Source: Psychrobacillus antarcticus (GTDB lineage: Bacteria > Bacillota > Bacilli > Bacillales_A > Planococcaceae). From it: 64,000 nucleotides of DNA. Below, piece after piece: positions 55,004 to 63,984 of the stretch; within the stretch, counting starts at the first letter, position 1, and each line of letters begins with the position of its first letter. Location: NCBI RefSeq assembly GCF_029533155.1, contig NZ_JAIZDB010000018.1:1-64000 (forward strand), written 5' to 3'. Below the pieces are notes generated by a model, which did no database searches, was not told where the DNA came from, and saw only the letters and a list, made by a program, of their open reading frames with translations. The translations under genes and the position numbers were made by a program.

Positions 55004-56446
55004 CTATTTACGAATTTTTTCAATTTCGTCTGCAACAAATTGTACACTTGTTCCAACAATAACTTGAATACTTTTCGGTCCAACTACATTAATACCTGGT
55101 ACACCAGTTGCCTTAATTTTCTTTTGATCGACCTTATCCATATCTAATACTTCTACACGCAAACGAGTTGTACAGTGATCGACAGATGCAACATTCTCAT
55201 CTCCACCTAGACCATCATAAATTCTAGATGCCATATTTGAATACTTATCATCAGATGAAACAACATCAGTTTCTTCATTCACATCTTCATCATCTTCTCT
55301 ACCTGGAGTTTTTAAGTTAAACTTCACGATTAAGAAACGGAATAAGAAATAGTAAATAGCTCCAAAAACTAACCCTTGAAGCAATAACATAAGAGGGAAA
55401 TTAGCGATAGGTATACGTAAACTCAACAGATAATCGACAAGCCCTGCACTAAATCCAAAGCCTGCTGTCCAGTTAAAGGATGCGGCGATGAATAAAGATA
55501 AACCTGTTAATGCCGCATGAACTACATAAAGTGCTGGAGCTAAGAACATGAACGAAAATTCAAGCGGTTCTGTAACACCTGTAAAGAATGATGCAAAACC
55601 TGCTGCTAGCATAAGAGAGGCTGCTTGTTTTTTCCGTTTCGTTTTAGCTGTGTGATACATGGCAAGAGCTGCTGCCGGTAATCCAAACATCATGATTGGG
55701 AAGAATCCAGCCTGGTACATACCAGTTACACCTTTCACACCTTCACTTGCCCAGAATTTACCAATATCATTAATACCAATAGTATCAAACCAAAATACTG
55801 CATTTAGTGCATGATGTAAGCCAGTTGGTATTAGAAGTCTATTAAAGAATCCATAAAGACCCGCACCTGCAGCTCCCATACTACTAATTGTTTCACCAAA
55901 GTTAACTAGAGCACCAAAAACAATTGGCCATATATAAAATAATGCTGCTGAAGCAACTAACATGGCAACTGCTGACATAATAGGTACTAAACGTTTTCCA
56001 CTAAAGAATGCTAAGAAGTCTGGTAATTTTACGTGACTGAAGCGGTTATACATCAATGCAGCGATAATACCTGAAAGAATACCGATAAACGCATTGTTAA
56101 TTTTGCCAAATGCAGGATCCACATTCTCTACATCTATTCCTTGTAACAATGAAACAGTCCCACTTGAAAGCATCGTTGTCACAACTAGGAAAGCAACTAA
56201 TCCACTTAAAGCGGACGCACCATCCTTTGCCTTAGACATTCCTATCGCTACCCCTACTGCAAATAGAATAGGAATATTATCAATAATCGAACTCCCAGCT
56301 TTTATCAAAAATGCAGCAAGTACGTTTCCAGATCCCCAGCCAGTCGGGTCAATCCAGTATCCAATACCCATTAATATAGCAGCTGCAGGTAATACAGCTA
56401 CTGGAAGCATTAACGAACGCCCTAGCCTTTGTAAAAATTTCATCAT
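55004..56446 (-). CDS. nagP: PTS N-acetylglucosamine-specific EIICB component
   Basis: 480 residues. The EIIC membrane domain (about 1-370; RLGRSLMLPVAVLPAAAILMGIGYW at the start, GVTEPLEFSFMFLAP) is fused to EIIB with the phosphorylated Cys425 in VDHCTTRLRV. There is no EIIA on this chain; a separate EIIA gene is the first gene of the operon. It imports and phosphorylates GlcNAc (or a related sugar). The nagA-nagB neighbours support GlcNAc. Confidence 0.9.
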   Translation of the reverse strand: MMKFLQRLGRSLMLPVAVLPAAAILMGIGYWIDPTGWGSGNVLAAFLIKAGSSIIDNIPILFAVGVAIGMSKAKDGASALSGLVAFLVVTTMLSSGTVSLLQGIDVENVDPAFGKINNAFIGILSGIIAALMYNRFSHVKLPDFLAFFSGKRLVPIMSAVAMLVASAALFYIWPIVFGALVNFGETISSMGAAGAGLYGFFNRLLIPTGLHHALNAVFWFDTIGINDIGKFWASEGVKGVTGMYQAGFFPIMMFGLPAAALAMYHTAKTKRKKQAASLMLAAGFASFFTGVTEPLEFSFMFLAPALYVVHAALTGLSLFIAASFNWTAGFGFSAGLVDYLLSLRIPIANFPLMLLLQGLVFGAIYYFLFRFLIVKFNLKTPGREDDEDVNEETDVVSSDDKYSNMASRIYDGLGGDENVASVDHCTTRLRVEVLDMDKVDQKKIKATGVPGINVVGPKSIQVIVGTSVQFVADEIEKIRK

Positions 56447-56508
56447 AATTTATTCATCTCCTTTTCTCTGATTCTTTAAAAAAGATAATAGTATAAAATA
56501 ATGCCGAA

Positions 56509-57333
56509 TTATGAAACTTGTTTTCTTAAACGTTCAATATGCAGAGCAATATAACCTAACTCTTCTTCGGGAAACTCAATAGCATGTGCCGCCCTAAGTT
56601 CTTTTGCTACTTGGCTAGCACAGCTATAGCCAACTGGAAATTTCTTTTGAATCATTACTAACATTTCTTCATCCATCATATGAAGCTCAGACTGATTTAA
56701 CCTTGTTAATGCAAAACGTAAATGGGTAATTAATCGGTGATAGGAAATATCATTTTCCTCGATTTCAATGTTCAAGTACGCTTTAATCGATAGAACCATG
56801 CTCTTGATAATATTCGTTTGTCTTATCGTCTGATGTAAATCCCCCCCTTGAATTTTCATCGTGTGGATGTGAAGCGCTATGTAAGCCGCTTCATCAACAG
56901 GCATTTCTACCTTACACGTATTATTTATATGTTGAATTGCCCAAAGACCGATTTCAAACTCTGCTCTATATAGAACACGAATCTCATGAAGTAACCTATT
57001 GTTAAGTTTAATACCATCCTTCGCTCGTTCAATGGCAAAAGAGATATGATCTGTCAAAGCTATATGAATATGCTCATTTAATCTTGTATTTAAATATGCT
57101 TCTGCATAGGTGATTATTTCTTCTGAGATAGTAAAATGCTCTTCTGGAATTCGACTTAATAACTGCACTAGCTTGTCATTTTCTTGCATGACAAAAATCT
57201 TTTCAATTTTGGAAGCAATGATAATGTCATTGCGTTTTTTTTGAAAAGCAATTCCCGAGCCAATTGCTATTTTCTCGCGTCCATCTTGTAGAACAATCAC
57301 AGCGTTATTATTAAGTATCTTTGTAATTTTAAT
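56509..57333 (-). CDS. glcT: BglG/GlcT-family transcription antiterminator with an apparent ATT start codon
   Basis: 274 residues if started at ATT 57331-57333. The RNA-binding CAT domain is residues 1-55 (IKITKILNNNAVIVLQDG then GSGIAFQKKRND), followed by PRD1 (HISFAIERAKDG, YRAEFEIGLWAI) and PRD2 (HLRFALTRLNQSE, EEELGYIALHIERL). Family members start MKI-K-LNNN, so the ATT aligns with the initiator Met. AAGGAGG lies 10 bases upstream, and a TGA precedes in frame. The next GTG (57300) would lose the conserved NNN. It lies between EIIA and EIICB and matches the RAT in the operon leader. Confidence 0.85.
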   Translation of the reverse strand: MKITKILNNNAVIVLQDGREKIAIGSGIAFQKKRNDIIIASKIEKIFVMQENDKLVQLLSRIPEEHFTISEEIITYAEAYLNTRLNEHIHIALTDHISFAIERAKDGIKLNNRLLHEIRVLYRAEFEIGLWAIQHINNTCKVEMPVDEAAYIALHIHTMKIQGGDLHQTIRQTNIIKSMVLSIKAYLNIEIEENDISYHRLITHLRFALTRLNQSELHMMDEEMLVMIQKKFPVGYSCASQVAKELRAAHAIEFPEEELGYIALHIERLRKQVS

Positions 57334-57371
57334 GGAAAGTCAGCCTCCTTCACTTACTTACCAACCTGCAC

Positions 57372-57854
57372 TTACTTCGAAGAAACAGACATTACTAATG
57401 TGTCCCCTGCAACACTATCTGTTGCATCAACATATTCTACAGATTTATCTGCACTATTCGTAATTACTACTGGTGTAATAATACTTGGCACTTTATCTTT
57501 TATAAAGTCCCAATCCACGGCCATTAACTTCTGTCCCACAGAAACTACGTCACCTTCGTTTACAAATACAGTAAACCCTTCCCCTTTTAATGTAACCGTT
57601 TCCAATCCGACATGAATAAGCACCTCGGTATCATCTTTTGTACGAATACCTATCGCATGTTTTGTGTTGGAGATTAACACAACCGTACCATCGACTGGTG
57701 CAACTACATCTCCGCCTGTTGGCATGATTGCTACTCCCTCACCCATCATCTTTTGACTGAATACTGGATCTGGAACTTGCTCTAAAGGGAGCACTTGACC
57801 ATTTAATGGTGAGAATACTTGTACTTTGTTTTTTTTCATAAATTTAGAAAACAT
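57372..57854 (-). CDS. PTS glucose-type EIIA component
   Basis: 160 residues from ATG 57854 (AAAGGAG eight bases upstream). It has the glucose-class EIIA fold: FSPLNGQVLPLEQVPDPVFSQKMMGEGVAI, then assisting His66 and phosphorylated His81 in EVLIHVGLETV. It passes phosphate from HPr to the separate EIICB. It is the first gene of EIIA-glcT-nagP-nagA-SIS-nagB, behind the RAT/terminator leader. Confidence 0.93.
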   Translation of the reverse strand: MFSKFMKKNKVQVFSPLNGQVLPLEQVPDPVFSQKMMGEGVAIMPTGGDVVAPVDGTVVLISNTKHAIGIRTKDDTEVLIHVGLETVTLKGEGFTVFVNEGDVVSVGQKLMAVDWDFIKDKVPSIITPVVITNSADKSVEYVDATDSVAGDTLVMSVSSK

Positions 57855-57936
57855 TAGTAGAACTCCTTTGCATAGATACTTTTTCTTGAAAAACTGTCTT
57901 ATTAAAATATATTTCTTCATGGGACCAATAAGAACA

Positions 57937-57998
57937 TAAAAAGGCATGGGGCAAAGGAAAAGAATAATTATATTCTTTCTCAATTTACCACCATGCCT
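57937..57998 (-). terminator. Leader terminator of the GlcNAc PTS operon
   Basis: AGGCATGG and CCATGCCT enclose a long loop and are followed on the minus strand by TTTTTATG, about 80 bp before the EIIA start. The 5' arm overlaps the RAT, as in antiterminator-controlled PTS operons. Confidence 0.8.
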
Positions 57999-58019
57999 GA
58001 AAAGTTCAGTAACATGTGA
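57988..58019 (-). promoter_or_regulatory. RAT (ribonucleic antiterminator) for a GlcT-type protein
   Basis: The minus strand reads TGTTACTGAACTTTTCAGGCATGG, close to the ptsG RAT pattern TGTTACTGATnnnATCAGGCATG. It overlaps the terminator's 5' arm, so binding of the antiterminator would prevent termination. Confidence 0.75.
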
Positions 58020-58113
58020 CCAATATAAGGTTTTATAATCCGATAATATCATCCCGTGCTCCAAAAAGCAACGTAAATTTATCCTGCTGAAAGCTGGTTT
58101 GAGTACTTATATA

Positions 58114-60348
58114 TTAATAAGGAAACGCCCTGCTTTTTTCTGAAATTTTATGAGCAAGACGAATCGTTGAAACTGCTAACTCTGCATAAGTTACTTCTTT
58201 TTTTGGATTGAATATATCTTTATCTGCCTCTAATAGTTTTAATGAGTTAGCTATTACAACATAACCTGCCAGTTCCTTTTGTACCTTATCAGCATCTGTA
58301 AATGATAGTTTATATATAGTAGAATGGTTGGCTGCCTGTTCAAGTCCTAAAGCACGTATATACCAAACGGCTAGCTGTTCTTTACTTATTGGTTCATCTA
58401 TTGCGAAGTCCTTCGTATCAGGCTTTATTACACCCATTTCAACAGCACGCTCTACGGATTGATATAAAGGATGTTCAGGATTAATATTATCGAATGATTG
58501 TTTCTTGTTTTCCTGTTCAGGATAATAATAGCCTTCATACATATACGTAAGAGACTTCATCATTACTTTTAGCGCTTCTCCTTTGGAAATAGCCGCATCT
58601 CCGTCAAACTGTTTTGGATCTTTTATATCTAGCGCTTTTGTGCTAATAAGATAATTTAACTCCTCCTCTGCCCAAGCATGTGAAACAACAATTGAAGTGT
58701 TTTCTCCAAATGGTGCTTTCCACTCTCCTGTTAGAGCATCTAAAGAGCTAAAAGATCTCTTATTGAACAATGGTGAGTAGACAAGGTCATAGTGATTATT
58801 TTCTGGTTTATGATTGGACTTCATATAATTGAGTCTTAAACTTAAAGCCTTAGTAACTATTTCCTTGGCTTGTTTTTCTGATATAGCTTTATCTGGTGAT
58901 GGCCAGTTTTCTATCTCTTGATAATTCACCGAAAGATTGTTTAACGAACCATCCTTTGCTACCCCTACACTAATCGAATCACCCGAAACGATTACCCCGT
59001 TTACAACTCTCGGGAAATTAAACATATAACTCCCTTGAAACTCATCAAAATATGCCGATTCCATAGGTTTTGCATAGTTATGAAGATAGGATGGAATCCA
59101 CTTTTTAATATGTCCAATTGCTTTTTCGAGTGATTGTTTTTCTGTCAGAGGTTTTGCTTCACTTGGCTTTTCTCCCATTTGCTCTAAAATTTCGTTCTTC
59201 ACATTATAGTACTGAATGACTTCGCCCGTTTGTTTGTCTATCTCAAGACTCGCTCCTGATCCACCATTTTTATAACTGTACATATATTGAATGCTAATAA
59301 CTTCCTGTCCGTTATAATTAGTCATTTCACTAATAGACTCGATATTTAATTTTACACCTTTCAAATCGACTTTCAGTAATTGTTCTGCCATTTTCTTTGC
59401 CTGTTCTATAGTTGTCCCTCCCTTGTTCTTAGGTGGGACTGATTTTGAAGCCAGCATAGATATGGATGATTTCTTAGGGAAATCTGCTGAGTAACCGTTT
59501 AAAGTTAAATATTTTCCGGAAGAAGCATGGACACCAAGTAAATTTGGTATCGGCTGATAAATGAGTCTGACATGTCGTTCACCAGTTTGGTAATCAGTTT
59601 CTATTTGATATTGCTTTTCCACGTATAAATTTTCTTTTACCTTTTTTAGAATGCCATCTATTGCTTTTACTTGTTTCACGTCTTCAAAAGTGGTTGCTTT
59701 ATTAGTGTCCTGGTTTCTATAAAAACCTACTATTTCTCCATTACCTAAAACAGAAACTTCGATTCGTTGGTCATAAATGGAAACTTTGTTTTTCAAGCGA
59801 GTGTAGGAAAATGAGTATCGGATCGGTTCCGTTAATAGCTGAGTTGGATAATTTCCATATCCATAAGAATCCGTTTCTAATTGGTATTCTCCACCGTCTA
59901 GATACTTTTTCATAAATTCTCCTGCAATTTTCTGTGCTTCCACTTTGGAAACTTTAGCTGGAAAGAGAGCTTCTGTTACAGTTGCGGGTTGATAGTAGAA
60001 GTTTTCTATTTGTAAATCCTTACCTACAAACGAAACATTCCCATATAACTGCTTTCCATCGATGGTTTTAGTAAAGTTTAAATCGTAACGCATTGTCTCT
60101 TCACCAGGATAATAATAGCCACCATTCATTTGAAAATCTGCACTCTTTAAGAAATCGAATTGCTTCGGAAATAATGCACGAAACTTCTTGATTAAATCTT
60201 CTTTGTTGAAAACATTCTCTGTTGATGCTGCTTGGATTTGCACAGGGGGTTTTTCATTCAAATTTGTAGTTGCATGAACGTTTGTTGAAAAAAGTCCAAA
60301 TGATAATGCAGAAGCACCTAGTATGATACCAACTTGTTTAAAATTCAT
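58114..60348 (-). CDS. Surface protein with YcdB/YcdC-type repeats and S-layer homology domains
   Basis: 744 residues. A signal peptide is seen (positive start, hydrophobic core, VHA near 26). Two related regions (about 40-300 and 310-570) with repeated TVTEALFPAKVSKVEAQKIAGEFM-like segments and WDALTGEW-type ends belong to the YcdB/YcdC/PepSY class. The C-terminal 190 residues (about 575-740) hold three SLH modules (SKGEALKVMMKSL, SKEQLAVWYIRALG, TYAELAVSTIRLAHK), which anchor to secondary cell-wall polymer. Function is unknown; it is a cell-surface protein. Confidence 0.83.
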   Translation of the reverse strand: MNFKQVGIILGASALSFGLFSTNVHATTNLNEKPPVQIQAASTENVFNKEDLIKKFRALFPKQFDFLKSADFQMNGGYYYPGEETMRYDLNFTKTIDGKQLYGNVSFVGKDLQIENFYYQPATVTEALFPAKVSKVEAQKIAGEFMKKYLDGGEYQLETDSYGYGNYPTQLLTEPIRYSFSYTRLKNKVSIYDQRIEVSVLGNGEIVGFYRNQDTNKATTFEDVKQVKAIDGILKKVKENLYVEKQYQIETDYQTGERHVRLIYQPIPNLLGVHASSGKYLTLNGYSADFPKKSSISMLASKSVPPKNKGGTTIEQAKKMAEQLLKVDLKGVKLNIESISEMTNYNGQEVISIQYMYSYKNGGSGASLEIDKQTGEVIQYYNVKNEILEQMGEKPSEAKPLTEKQSLEKAIGHIKKWIPSYLHNYAKPMESAYFDEFQGSYMFNFPRVVNGVIVSGDSISVGVAKDGSLNNLSVNYQEIENWPSPDKAISEKQAKEIVTKALSLRLNYMKSNHKPENNHYDLVYSPLFNKRSFSSLDALTGEWKAPFGENTSIVVSHAWAEEELNYLISTKALDIKDPKQFDGDAAISKGEALKVMMKSLTYMYEGYYYPEQENKKQSFDNINPEHPLYQSVERAVEMGVIKPDTKDFAIDEPISKEQLAVWYIRALGLEQAANHSTIYKLSFTDADKVQKELAGYVVIANSLKLLEADKDIFNPKKEVTYAELAVSTIRLAHKISEKSRAFPY

Positions 60349-60487
60349 AAAAAAATCTCTCCTTCTTTTGCAGTCTTTGAATTCTATGATTGCAGAAGTG
60401 AGAAAATACCAATTATTTGTTATTGAATCTATTTCATCTGATTGAGGTACAATGATTTATAAATAGGTGGTGAGTAAATTTTCTTTC

Positions 60488-61270
60488 ATGCGTTCCATTC
60501 GAAAATTGCATCAGTTTTTTGTAGATAAACCAGTAGATAACGGGACTATTATAAACAATCTTTATAGGGTATCACACGTGATAGGCTCTGGTAGCTATGG
60601 AATTATTTATTACTGTAAAGATATACAGACAAACGAAATACGAGTCCTTAAACAACTGCGACCGAGTAAGCACCGAACGAAAAGCGAAGTTGCCTTATTT
60701 GAAAACGAAATCTCCATTATTAGTAGATTGCAGCACCCTAGCATGCCACAGTTATACGAATATTTCTCAGTGAATGGCTCTCTTTTTTACTCGATGAATT
60801 ACATAGAAGGTATTAATATGGAGGAACTGATTTTTTCAACGAATAAAACATTCAATGAAAAGGAGTCACTAGCTTTTATTTTCAATTTACTTCCTTTAAT
60901 AGATCACATACACAAAAGGAATATTTACCATGGAGATATACGTATTTCGAATATTTTAATAAACAAAGATAAGCTATACCTTATTGATTTTGGCTTGTCA
61001 AAGATAGAACAAAATGATTCCAAATTCCTGGAGATAAGGCAAGGAGACTATTATGATTTAGGGGATATACTCCTATATTTACTATACACGACCTATTCCT
61101 CGAAAAATAAAAAAGCTCTTCCTTGGACAGAAGAGCTTACTTTAGAACAGGAAACTGTTCATTTACTGAAGAGATTATTACAAATCAATGAAGCCTATCC
61201 CACCATAGAGAGCATTGCAAAAGATGTAGAAGCTGCACTTTTGGCAAACACTAAGGAAAATCAGGCATAA
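60488..61270 (+). CDS. Small soluble Ser/Thr protein kinase-like protein
   Basis: 260 residues from ATG 60488 (GGTGAG upstream; a GTG at 60467 has no ribosome binding site). Gly loop VIGSGSYGIIYY (32-41), Lys55, catalytic loop IYHGDIRISNIL (Asp150, Asn155) and LIDFGLSK (Asp167) are present. The usual HRDLK is HGDIR, and there is no APE motif, so the activation segment is very short. There is no membrane or PASTA domain. It resembles small YbdM/YrzF-type Bacillus kinases. It is divergent from the SLH protein. Confidence 0.82.
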   Translation: MRSIRKLHQFFVDKPVDNGTIINNLYRVSHVIGSGSYGIIYYCKDIQTNEIRVLKQLRPSKHRTKSEVALFENEISIISRLQHPSMPQLYEYFSVNGSLFYSMNYIEGINMEELIFSTNKTFNEKESLAFIFNLLPLIDHIHKRNIYHGDIRISNILINKDKLYLIDFGLSKIEQNDSKFLEIRQGDYYDLGDILLYLLYTTYSSKNKKALPWTEELTLEQETVHLLKRLLQINEAYPTIESIAKDVEAALLANTKENQA

Positions 61271-61732
61271 AGATGCCAGGTTCTTAAGTTCAAGACCTGT
61301 TTCTATTGTTTTCGAAGGGCTTTGGACAGACGTTTGGCTATATGATTACCTAGCGAATTTTTTGAAGCTCACGAGGATACAATTTCGTTCGCTATTTCGC
61401 TTCTTTATTTAGTAACTACCTTCTATTTCTCTGTTTTCCACTAGTAAAAAAGGAAATCTCATGGAAGAATAGTATCCCTAATTCAACAGACGGTTTAATC
61501 ACTATATTAACTTGGGCTACTATTAGTATCTAAGCGATAAGCTATGCTATATCTTATAGTTGAGTACTACTCACTTAATTGATTGTAGTGAAAGGTGGCG
61601 ACTCCAGTGGGATGAGTGAGACAGATGAGATATCACATCGACGCGCCCACCTGTAACGGAAATCAGTAGTATTATTTATTTATTCTATCACTCAGAAACA
61701 CAGTTTACACGGTACATTTTCAAGAAATTGGC
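61271..61732. repeat. Intergenic region with a dispersed Bacillaceae-type repeat element
   Basis: About 460 bp without a supported gene. At 61589-61667, GAAAGGTGGCGACTCCAGTGGG and, further on, CGCCCACCTGTAACGGAAATCA resemble the ends of a non-coding repeat commonly seen between Bacillaceae genes (GGCGACTCC..GTAGCGGAAATCA). This copy is short. Recognition is from memory, not from a search. Confidence 0.45.
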
Positions 61733-61933
61733 TTAGCTACTACTGCGCCCTTTGCGTTTGTAGTAGCTACTTCCACCTAATGGATTACGTTTATGGCGGC
61801 TACTGCTGCTACTTCCACGTTTATAATGACTTTTGTGACGATCGCTACTGCTCCCTTTACGATAATGACCGCGCCTACGTTCACTACTTCCGCTGGTTGC
61901 ATTTTTGATTTGTTTCATTATTTTCTTAAACAT
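61733..61933 (-). CDS. Ser/Arg/His-rich repetitive small protein (CotG-like)
   Basis: 66 residues; AAGAGGG six bases before ATG. After a short basic start (MFKKIMKQIKNATSG) it is almost entirely Ser, Arg, Lys, His, Tyr and Gly, with repeats such as HYRKGSSSDRHKS, HYKRGSSSSSRHKR and YYKRKGRSSS. The composition and HYKxGSSS repeats resemble spore-coat proteins of the CotG type, but it is much shorter. The function is inferred only. Confidence 0.6.
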   Translation of the reverse strand: MFKKIMKQIKNATSGSSERRRGHYRKGSSSDRHKSHYKRGSSSSSRHKRNPLGGSSYYKRKGRSSS

Positions 61934-62001
61934 AAAACCCTCTTTTCCTTTTTACGGTTTAGTTTAACATACTAGCCACTAAACATACCTTTTATGTTAT
62001 T

Positions 62002-62730
62002 TTACTTTTCTAAATCTTTATCTTTAGATAATAATCGTAAACGATATGAATTCATCGCTGTTTCACCAAGTTGATCGAGCAAATTATAATTAGCAACAGC
62101 TCCTACCATAGCTCCAATTCCAGGTAGTAATTGGAACATTTTCACTAGATCAATATAATCCCGATATTCCTGTTGAAAGTCTCTCCAATCCATATCGTCA
62201 ATTAAATACTTTTGTTGTTCCCAGTTTTCCATAATCACCAGTGTTTCTTTCCGTTTTTCCTCACTGGAAAAAGCCAAAAGGAATATATGCAAAATGTAAA
62301 GTCGTTCTTCGTATTCATCCGTATCAAACCCATAAACCGCAGCTACTTCAAATAGAAATTTCATTTTAATGGATAAAAGCAATGGGAAGTCTGCAAAGCC
62401 GAGGAGTATACCTCCCGCTCCCGTTCCTGCACCTTCAACGACTGCTGTTTTCCGGAACGTAGAAAGCTTTTCCTTAAAAAGTTCATCTTGCTCCTGGAGG
62501 CTACGTTTGATTGGAAGTCTTTTTTTCATTTTAATATTCGAACCAACAAGCGTTGCCTTTACCATATTTTTAATGCTTTCTGTCATCACATGATGGACCT
62601 TTTCAGGGATAAGTCCGTTAATCTTTGTTTGTACATTTTTAGACGTACGACCTATTAAACCAATTCGTTTTGTCATTTTCCTCTTCCAAAGAAATAGTTC
62701 CTCCTCAACCTTCCATTTATATGCATCCAT
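62002..62730 (-). CDS. EcsC family protein
   Basis: 242 residues. The EcsC-family pattern EGAGTGAGGILLGFADFPLLLSIKMKFLFEVAAVYGFDTD (about 98-138) and the C-terminal LLPGIGAMVGAVANYNLLDQLGETAMNSYRLR are clear. EcsC is encoded with an ABC transporter in B. subtilis; this solitary homolog has no ecsA or ecsB beside it. The role is unknown. AAGGGG precedes ATG. Confidence 0.85.
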   Translation of the reverse strand: MDAYKWKVEEELFLWKRKMTKRIGLIGRTSKNVQTKINGLIPEKVHHVMTESIKNMVKATLVGSNIKMKKRLPIKRSLQEQDELFKEKLSTFRKTAVVEGAGTGAGGILLGFADFPLLLSIKMKFLFEVAAVYGFDTDEYEERLYILHIFLLAFSSEEKRKETLVIMENWEQQKYLIDDMDWRDFQQEYRDYIDLVKMFQLLPGIGAMVGAVANYNLLDQLGETAMNSYRLRLLSKDKDLEK

Positions 62731-62774
62731 TTTTTAACCCCTTATCTATTACTATTTTGGTCTATTGTATTTTT

Positions 62775-62814
62775 TTGAAAAAAGCATGATACCTTTTGTG
62801 TCAGGTACCATGCT
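62775..62814 (-). terminator. Terminator after the first DUF1292 gene
   Basis: AGCATGGTACCT and AGGTATCATGCT pair with one mismatch, followed on the minus strand by TTTTTTC. Confidence 0.85.
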
Positions 62815-62830
62815 CTAATTTTATAAGTTA

Positions 62831-63130
62831 TTATCTGTTTTTCTTTTTAGTAAAGTTATTTTTCTCTAGTTTAATATATGCTGCAGATACATTCTCGAAC
62901 TCATCTTCGCTTTCCATCATAACAAAATTCTTATTTTCCACTACTCGAAAGAAGAAAATACCAATATCTTCTTCTGATTCTTCCTGTATATCTTCTATAA
63001 AAATAACTGCTACGTATTCCGTGTTTTCTACAGTAAAATAACCTAAAACCTTCAATTCCTGTTCTTGGTCATTTTCGTCTAACACCTTAAACGTATTTCC
63101 AATATCTAATTTACCTTCATTTTGTAACAT
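62831..63130 (-). CDS. DUF1292 family acidic protein (copy A)
   Basis: 99 residues behind AGGAGG. It has the DUF1292 layout: FKVLDENDQEQELKVLGYFTVENTEYVAVI, an acidic run, then IGIFFFRVVENKN and EFENVSAAY. It ends in a basic tail (KKKNR) that copy B lacks. It is a tandem paralog of the gene at 63206. Function unknown. Confidence 0.85.
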   Translation of the reverse strand: MLQNEGKLDIGNTFKVLDENDQEQELKVLGYFTVENTEYVAVIFIEDIQEESEEDIGIFFFRVVENKNFVMMESEDEFENVSAAYIKLEKNNFTKKKNR

Positions 63131-63205
63131 GTGTTTTACCTCCTACCAAACCTATTCTAATTATAAATTGAAAAAAAGAGGAAATCATCCTCTCTTTCCA
63201 TTTTC

Positions 63206-63502
63206 CTATTTTTCTTCTTCTGTTTCTTCTGTTTCTTCCGCTTCCAGAAATGCTGCAGACACTTTTTCAAATTCTTCATCTGTTTCGATTTCTGCTAAGT
63301 CTTCTCCTTCAACTACTTGGAAAAAGAACACGTCCATGTCTTCGTCTGTTTCTTCTTCTGTATCGTCTGCAAATGCGACTGCCGCATACTCTTTATCTTC
63401 AATCGTTAAAAGCCCGATTACTTCGATTTCTTGTTCGCGATCTTCTTCATCTAATACCGTTAGGATTTCTCCTACTTCGATGCTACCCATTTTTTCTTCC
63501 AT
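63206..63502 (-). CDS. DUF1292 family acidic protein (copy B)
   Basis: 98 residues behind AGGAGG. LTVLDEEDREQEIEVIGLLTIEDKEYAAVAF, DVFFFQVVEGEDL and EEFEKVSAAF match DUF1292. It is very acidic throughout, ending EETEETEEEK. It is upstream of and in tandem with copy A, with a 75-bp gap. Function unknown. Confidence 0.88.
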   Translation of the reverse strand: MEEKMGSIEVGEILTVLDEEDREQEIEVIGLLTIEDKEYAAVAFADDTEEETDEDMDVFFFQVVEGEDLAEIETDEEFEKVSAAFLEAEETEETEEEK

Positions 63503-63696
63503 TCAAAATTCCTCCTATTATTGTACTTATTCTTTCTAACATTCATTTACCCACTACAGCCTACATATACACAAAAGTTTTCAACCTTTTTGCCAATATA
63601 GTATTTCACATATCCATAGTTTTATTCGTGATTCCTTTGCATACCCAAATCATCTCACATTCGCTAGTCTTTAGCAAAATCGAGCTTTTGTTAGAA

Positions 63697-63984
63697 TTAT
63701 CTGCTTAATGAAACACGATATGGGTGTAATTCCGCCTTCATAACTCCTTCTATTACAGAAGGGTCGTTTTGCATAACTTTTTGTGCATGCTCTAATGATT
63801 CTGCTTGAAATATGACAATTCCAAAAGCACCATCTAAACAAGGTCCAGCTAATATAACCTTTTCCTCTTTTAGAAGGTCTTGTAAATACTGAAAATGTTG
63901 TCCCATCACTTCGGATTCCTCAGTCGTCATCGAATCTATAAAATTAGCCCTCAATGGTCTAATTAAATATACGTATTGTTCCAT
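63697..63984 (-). CDS. YciI-like protein
   Basis: 95 residues with a ferredoxin-like alpha/beta layout. LIRPLRANFIDSMTTEESEVMGQHFQYLQDL, GPCLDGAFGIVIFQAES and the conserved FxVxDPFV-like region here NDPSVIEGVMKAELHPY match the YciI family. Ribosome binding site GGGGATG lies about 10 bases upstream, near the window edge. The function is unknown. Confidence 0.85.
   Translation of the reverse strand: MEQYVYLIRPLRANFIDSMTTEESEVMGQHFQYLQDLLKEEKVILAGPCLDGAFGIVIFQAESLEHAQKVMQNDPSVIEGVMKAELHPYRVSLSR

Noticed and set aside
57855-58064. N-terminal extension of the EIIA frame
   Set aside because: It reads through the RAT/terminator leader. ATG 57854 has a good ribosome binding site and gives the usual EIIA start.
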